From NCBI GenBank assembly GCA_902597385.1, contig CACJXQ010000003.1:53006-117005 (forward strand): DNA of 64,000 nucleotides, read 5' to 3'. Positions 58,838 through 64,000 of the stretch are shown here, in pieces. A program made the translations under genes and the position numbers. The notes under the pieces were generated by a model. That model was not told the DNA's origin and made no database searches. It saw nothing but the letters and a program-made list of their open reading frames with translations. Positions within the stretch are counted from its first letter, which is position 1; each line of letters begins with the position of its first letter. This DNA is from an uncultured Pseudomonadota bacterium (GTDB lineage Bacteria > Pseudomonadota > Gammaproteobacteria > Ga0077536).

Positions 58838-59557
58838 CTACAAACTTCGATTCAAAATAGAATATTCTGAAATCCCCACGCCTTCTAATTTACTCTTAAG
58901 CTTACTTTCGGAAATTTGATTTTCCAAAGGAATCGAACTTACTACTTTAAATAACCCATCTTGCGTTTCTACAACTTCTATTGTGAATTTAGGCAGTTTG
59001 TTGTTTAAAAGACTGGATAGCTTAATCGCATTTTTTTTTGTTCGAAAGGCTCCAAACTGAACAAAACTAATTTTGGGCTTTATTTCTTCAACTAAGGTTT
59101 TAACAAAAGAAATCTTAACCTTCGCAGTTCCCTGACGAGTCATGCCTAGTTCTTTAGCAGCGGCATACGAGAGGTCAATTATGCGGCCGTCGACAAAGGG
59201 TCCACGATCATTTACTTTGACCAACACTTTTTTCTGATTTTCCAAGTTGAGCACTTGCACCAGACATGGCAAGGGGAGCGTTTTGTGAGCCGCGGTAATA
59301 GCATTCATGTCGTATATTTCCCCTGTTGAGGTAGGTTTTCCGTGAAATTTTTTACCATACCAAGAGGCAATACCGATCTCCTCAAAAGCTGACACCTCAC
59401 TAATGGGGAAATATTTCTTTCCAAAAACTACATAAAAGTTTTTTTCTGTCTTATCAAGCCCCTTTCCTTCTACACCAGCTTCGTCGCGCACACTATTTTT
59501 GTTAGAGCAAGAGAGAAGAAACGCTCCCACAAGCAAACAAACCAACCAAATTCTCAT
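58838..59557 (-). CDS. rlpA: septal ring lytic transglycosylase RlpA
   Basis: GIASWYGKKFHGKPTSTGEIYDMNAITAAHKTLPLP, VKVNDRGPFVDGRIIDLSYAAAKELG, C-terminal SPOR-like region. Confidence 0.93.
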   Translation of the reverse strand: MRIWLVCLLVGAFLLSCSNKNSVRDEAGVEGKGLDKTEKNFYVVFGKKYFPISEVSAFEEIGIASWYGKKFHGKPTSTGEIYDMNAITAAHKTLPLPCLVQVLNLENQKKVLVKVNDRGPFVDGRIIDLSYAAAKELGMTRQGTAKVKISFVKTLVEEIKPKISFVQFGAFRTKKNAIKLSSLLNNKLPKFTIEVVETQDGLFKVVSSIPLENQISESKLKSKLEGVGISEYSILNRSL

Positions 59558-59563
59558 AGCAAA

Positions 59564-60577
59564 CTATCGCACTATATGTCCATTGAAATTGCACTCTTGC
59601 TGCAACGAAGAAGCAAGCAGCGCAACAACCAAGGCATATTTCACCCTTGGGTTATATCGAAAGATAGCGTAAAAATTTTCAAAAACTATTCGGTGCTTTA
59701 GGACACCGTCTTCTTTGAATTCGACAATAGAAACGCGTGTCTTGTCTGGCATGTTGCCAGCATCAAAAGTAAAGGCATCTAGTGCGTCTAGGGTCGCAAC
59801 TAGTTTTGCCGTATTCGTTGTTATTTTCTGATCATATCCTTCTTTTAGTTCAGCATCTAAGTAGACCAATCCATCCCGTTGCCAACCGTGATGTTTCAGA
59901 TAGTTTCCCACACTGCCTATCGCATCTTCCCTACTCATCCTAATATCTTTTTTACCATCGCCATCAAAGTCTACCGCTAACTTTCTAACATTATTAGGCA
60001 TAAACTGAGGTATTCCTATAGCTCCTGCGTAGGATCCTCTCAGCTCACGCATATCTAGACCCTCCTCTCTGGCCAAAAGGAAAAATTCCGTTAGTTGATA
60101 GCGAAAAAACTTCTCCCTTTTTGAATTTCCACCCGGGTAATGAAATGCCAGAGTGGGAAGAGAATCTAGAAGCCGATAGTTACCAGTATTGGCGCCGTAG
60201 ATAGTTTCGATACCAATGATTGCGGCGATAACACTCTCCGGCACGCCATAAACCTTTCTAGCCTTAGTTAAAGTATTCTTGTTCTCACTCCAAAATATAC
60301 ATCCCTGCTCAAGCTTCTTAGAAGTCAAGAATATTTTTTTATATTCCCCCCATGGCTTTGTTTTCTCCGCAGGCCTCGACATTAGTCTAATTATTGCTTT
60401 TGAGCCCTCTGCAAAACTTAAAACATCCCTAACCTCGCCTCGATCGAAATTATGATTCTTACTTAATTCAGTTGCGAAGCTATCTAAAGCATCACTATCT
60501 AACTGAAACGAAAAAACGGAATTTGAAAAAATTACGGACAAAAGAAAACTTATTCTGAAACAAGAAGGAATAAACAT
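59564..60577 (-). CDS. mltB: lytic murein transglycosylase B
   Basis: VIAAIIGIETIYGANTGNYRLLDSLPTLAFHYPG, GSYAGAIGIPQFMPNN. Confidence 0.93.
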   Translation of the reverse strand: MFIPSCFRISFLLSVIFSNSVFSFQLDSDALDSFATELSKNHNFDRGEVRDVLSFAEGSKAIIRLMSRPAEKTKPWGEYKKIFLTSKKLEQGCIFWSENKNTLTKARKVYGVPESVIAAIIGIETIYGANTGNYRLLDSLPTLAFHYPGGNSKREKFFRYQLTEFFLLAREEGLDMRELRGSYAGAIGIPQFMPNNVRKLAVDFDGDGKKDIRMSREDAIGSVGNYLKHHGWQRDGLVYLDAELKEGYDQKITTNTAKLVATLDALDAFTFDAGNMPDKTRVSIVEFKEDGVLKHRIVFENFYAIFRYNPRVKYALVVALLASSLQQECNFNGHIVR

Positions 60578-60582
60578 GAATT

Positions 60583-61695
60583 TTAAAAAACCAATTTTCG
60601 GTGAGTGTGTATCGACATTAAAACGCCCATAGCGATTAGAATTGTTACTAAAGAGGTGCCTCCAAAACTGACTAAGGGCAGAGGTATCCCCACCACAGGC
60701 AGCTGGCCGGTAACCATGCTCATATTGACAAATACATATATAAAAAGGGTCAAGGTCAGAACTACCGATACTAACCTACCGAAGGCATCCTGCGCTAGCA
60801 AAGCGATTTGAATACCTCTCACTATAATTAAACTATAGCCAAGTAGCATAATTACAACTCCCACTAAACCAAACTCCTCACAATAAACAGCGAAGATGAA
60901 ATCAGTTGCTCGCTCGGGAAGAAACTCCAAATGGGATTGGGTGCCATTTAACCAACCCTTGCCAAATACGCCGCCTGATCCTACCGCTATAGTCGACTGT
61001 ATTATATGATACCCCGCTCCAAGAGCGTCTCTATCAGGGTCAAATAGTGTCAAAACTCTTTGTCTCTGATAGTCGTGCATCGTCAACCAACCTATAGGCG
61101 CCGATGCAATCCCTAAAAGAAGACTGTTGCGAATAAAGGGCCAACTTATTCCAGCAAAAAATAACACCATAAGCCCGGAAAATGCAACCAACACAGCAGT
61201 ACCTAAATCAGGTTGCATTGCTATGAGGACAGTCGGAAAAAATATCAGGACTCCTGCAATAGCGATAGTTTTTAAATCTGGAGGTAGAAGTTTATTGGAA
61301 ACTAAACTCGCCACCGTCAACGGTACAGCAATTTTCGTAATCTCCGATGGTTGGAACCTGAAAAACCCCAAATCAAGCCAGCGCTGAACTCCTCTACCAG
61401 TACCAAAAAACAAGACGATTACCAACAGAGATAAGGCAATGAAATATAATATAGGAGCCCAATAAGCAATCCTGTAGGGGGGAATTTGGGCTACTATTAT
61501 CATGGCCATAAGACCAACCGTTAATCTGAGCCCTTGATGCAAAATAGTATCAAACGACTGTTCCGACGCACTATAAAGAACCATCAGTCCTAGAGCAGAC
61601 ATAAGTAAAACTCCGACGAGCAAGGGAGGGTCAAAATGAAATCTATCTGCAATGCTATTTCTAACCATCACCGCCACCTTCTTCAAAAAAAGCAT
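60583..61695 (-). CDS. rodA: peptidoglycan glycosyltransferase RodA
   Basis: SEDS family; LMVLYSASEQ, QPDLGTAVLVAFSGL, LPLVSFGGTSLVT. Internal start near 61668 is likely. Confidence 0.95.
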   Translation of the reverse strand: MLFLKKVAVMVRNSIADRFHFDPPLLVGVLLMSALGLMVLYSASEQSFDTILHQGLRLTVGLMAMIIVAQIPPYRIAYWAPILYFIALSLLVIVLFFGTGRGVQRWLDLGFFRFQPSEITKIAVPLTVASLVSNKLLPPDLKTIAIAGVLIFFPTVLIAMQPDLGTAVLVAFSGLMVLFFAGISWPFIRNSLLLGIASAPIGWLTMHDYQRQRVLTLFDPDRDALGAGYHIIQSTIAVGSGGVFGKGWLNGTQSHLEFLPERATDFIFAVYCEEFGLVGVVIMLLGYSLIIVRGIQIALLAQDAFGRLVSVVLTLTLFIYVFVNMSMVTGQLPVVGIPLPLVSFGGTSLVTILIAMGVLMSIHTHRKLVF

Positions 61696-63523
61696 CTATC
61701 ATCTTACGCGCAATTGGAGCAGCGGTTGAGCTGCCAGAAGAACCGTTTTCTACAACCACGGCTAATGCAATTTGAGGGTTCTCTGTAGGGGCGAATGCTA
61801 TGAATAAAGCGTGATCCTTCAAATGAGCGGGTACTTTTTCTTCGTCAAACTCCTCGTCCTGTGCAATAGCAAAAACCTGAGATGTTCCTGTTTTTCCAGC
61901 GAAACGAACCGGGGCACCGTACCCACTTCCCCGAGCAGTGCCTGAAGATCCGTGAACCACCTCAACCATACTATCTGCGATTATCTGCCAATATTCCTCA
62001 TTATCTGGGAAGAGCGCTTGAATCGGAAGACCTTGTAGACTCACCTCGGGACTGCCGTCTGGATTCTCAATATGTTGAACTAAATAGGGTGCTCGCACCT
62101 GGCCTTGCATTGCGATTGTAGCGGTGAAATGGGCTAATTGAATAGGAGTCGCAAGCAAGAAACCTTGACCTATCCCAGTAATCAAAGTCTCCCCTGGATA
62201 CCATGGAAGATTTTTATTTTGCCTTTTCCATTCTGGCGAAGGTAGCAGCCCTTTTTGCTCTCCAGGGAGATCTATCCCAGTTTTTCTTCCGAATCCGAAA
62301 CCATCTAAAACATTGACCACCTTTTGGATACCTAGTTCATCTGACATTTTATAAAAATACACGTCACAAGATCTCACTATTGCGGCCTTTAAATCAACCG
62401 CACCATGTCCATCCTTTTCCCAGCATCGATATCGATGACTATCACCGGGGAAAGAGAACCACCCTGGACAGATGATCTTTCTATTAATATTCTTACCATC
62501 TAAAATGGCGGTCAACCCAACCATAGGTTTTATAGTTGATCCAGGCGGGTACTGGCCTTGCAGAGCCCTGTCAAAAAGAGGCCGAGCCTTCGATGAACTC
62601 CATTCCTTATACAACTCCCGGCTGATACCATTTACGAACTCGTTTGGATTAAATGAAGGATAGCTAACTGATGCTAGTACAGCACCACTCGAGGGCTCTA
62701 CCGCAACAATCGCACCCTTTAATCCACCAAGATCACGCAAAGATTGGGCTGCGATAGTCTGCAACCTAGAGTCTATAGTAAGAACAATGTTCTTCCCAGG
62801 GACTGGGGGTACACGCTCTAACACTCTCAGAACTCGCCCTTCTGCATTGACCTCCACTGTTTGTTCTCCTACCTTACCATGCAGAATATTTTCCCTTGCC
62901 TTTTCAACTCCGGTTTTTCCAATGTGATTAGTAGCACCGTAGTTTTTATCTTCAAAAATCTCCTTGTCTTTCTTGCTTATTCGAGCGACGTAACCCAAAA
63001 CGTGAGCAGTATCCTCTCCTAATGGATAATATCTTGATAGGCCAGCATCTATCCCGACACCAGGAAAATTGTGTTGATTAACTGAAAATATAGCGAGCTG
63101 TTCTGCATTTAAATCAGCATCTATCACAACCGGTGCAAATTTAGGTGAACCCTCTAGTCGCCCTTCTATATCAGAGCGCGTTGAGGCAGGTATACCAAGT
63201 AGAGCCGTTAATTCCTCAATTGTCTTATCAAGATCACCCACCTTCTCAGGCACCAAATACAAGCTAAAAGACGGCCTATTTTCAGCCAAAAGTACCCCGT
63301 CTTGGCTTAGCACAAGGCCTCGAGGAGGAGCAACAGGTCTAATTTTAATATGATTTTCTTTCGATAGGGTCGTGTAATGGAGATGATTGTAAACTTGAAG
63401 ATAAACAAGTCTAGAAACTATCACTGCTACCAAAATTAACATTAAGATACCGGCAAAAATAACCCGGTTATAGAAGATATCCTTCTCCTTCTCAGAATCC
63501 CTAATAGCGTGCAAATTCTTCAA
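61661..63523 (-). CDS. mrdA: penicillin-binding protein 2
   Basis: YPPGSTIKPMVGL (SxxK), SCDVYFYKM (SxD), KTGTSQVF (KTG). Confidence 0.96.
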   Translation of the reverse strand: MKNLHAIRDSEKEKDIFYNRVIFAGILMLILVAVIVSRLVYLQVYNHLHYTTLSKENHIKIRPVAPPRGLVLSQDGVLLAENRPSFSLYLVPEKVGDLDKTIEELTALLGIPASTRSDIEGRLEGSPKFAPVVIDADLNAEQLAIFSVNQHNFPGVGIDAGLSRYYPLGEDTAHVLGYVARISKKDKEIFEDKNYGATNHIGKTGVEKARENILHGKVGEQTVEVNAEGRVLRVLERVPPVPGKNIVLTIDSRLQTIAAQSLRDLGGLKGAIVAVEPSSGAVLASVSYPSFNPNEFVNGISRELYKEWSSSKARPLFDRALQGQYPPGSTIKPMVGLTAILDGKNINRKIICPGWFSFPGDSHRYRCWEKDGHGAVDLKAAIVRSCDVYFYKMSDELGIQKVVNVLDGFGFGRKTGIDLPGEQKGLLPSPEWKRQNKNLPWYPGETLITGIGQGFLLATPIQLAHFTATIAMQGQVRAPYLVQHIENPDGSPEVSLQGLPIQALFPDNEEYWQIIADSMVEVVHGSSGTARGSGYGAPVRFAGKTGTSQVFAIAQDEEFDEEKVPAHLKDHALFIAFAPTENPQIALAVVVENGSSGSSTAAPIARKMIDAFFEEGGGDG

Positions 63524-63535
63524 TTTATAGGCCCA

Positions 63536-63964
63536 TTAACGAAGAGTAAACCGTCGTATCATTTCATCCAAGAAAAGAGCTACCCATGTCCATAAAACCG
63601 CGCTGGATAGTGCTTCTCCGATAGGAGAAAATCCGGCCAAAATGGAGACATCAAAGTTCTGAATCTTACTTAAAAATATCACGTAGACCAAAAATAGTAA
63701 AAACACGAAAAAACTTTGCTGCAATCTTGGGTAGATTTTAAATCTCTTCGAATAAGTACTTGCTACCATCGCAATCATAGATAAACCCAAAGCTTGCTCC
63801 CCCAAAGTTCCGCCATTGAACACATCAAAGAATATTCCAGTCACAAAACTTAAAAAGACACCATACTTGTGGGGATAATTCACCACAAAATAGAAAACCA
63901 ACAATGCGACCCAACAAGGACGCCAAGACTCCATCCAGCTCGGCAGCGGTATAGCTGCCAACAT
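63536..63964 (-). CDS. mreD: rod shape-determining protein MreD
   Basis: Small multi-TM protein with FVTGIFFDVFNGGTLGEQALGL, upstream of mrdA. Confidence 0.85.
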   Translation of the reverse strand: MLAAIPLPSWMESWRPCWVALLVFYFVVNYPHKYGVFLSFVTGIFFDVFNGGTLGEQALGLSMIAMVASTYSKRFKIYPRLQQSFFVFLLFLVYVIFLSKIQNFDVSILAGFSPIGEALSSAVLWTWVALFLDEMIRRFTLR

Positions 63965-64000
63965 AAAGGCGACAAAAAAACAAAACAGAATAAAGCCACC

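Overview
The window looks like a gammaproteobacterial chromosome (probably marine; taxonomy is inferred from gene content only), mostly housekeeping and catabolic genes, interrupted by one ~8.7 kb integrative element at about 39768-48500.

Chromosomal content: rppH; mdh; sucA-sucB-lpdA; a PHA storage block (phaR, phasin, class III phaC/phaE) with pckG and acs; a catabolic stretch (SDR, EamA transporter, azoreductase, MaoC-like dehydratase, acyl-CoA ligase, MOSC, amidase, GST, RidA, alpha/beta hydrolases); tRNA-Ser(GCT); lysC-alaS-recX-recA; pncC-tadA; guaA-guaB; xseA; lipA-lipB-ybeD; an ABC-2 exporter pair; dat; dacA-rlpA-mltB-rodA-mrdA-mreD.

The element is the main discovery. It sits at the 3' end of guaA and is bounded by two 19-bp copies of the guaA terminus (TIEWE*) that differ only at synonymous positions. 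It encodes a tyrosine integrase, a small serine recombinase, an HUH/Rep-like protein and a set of small ORFs of unknown function. I recognise no capsid, terminase, conjugation or cargo genes.

The most striking signal is in its DNA rather than its genes. By eye, the whole ~8.7 kb, coding and non-coding, contains no GATC, AATT, TTAA, CATG, CTAG, GTAC, AGCT, CCGG, GGCC, GCGC, CGCG or GANTC, and only two TCGA and two ACGT. TATA, ATAT and TGCA remain common. Ordinary palindrome use resumes within about 5 bp (left) and 20 bp (right) of the att cores. I interpret this as a restriction-stealth mobile element, possibly a phage satellite or a promiscuous integrative plasmid. All counts were made by eye and should be recomputed.
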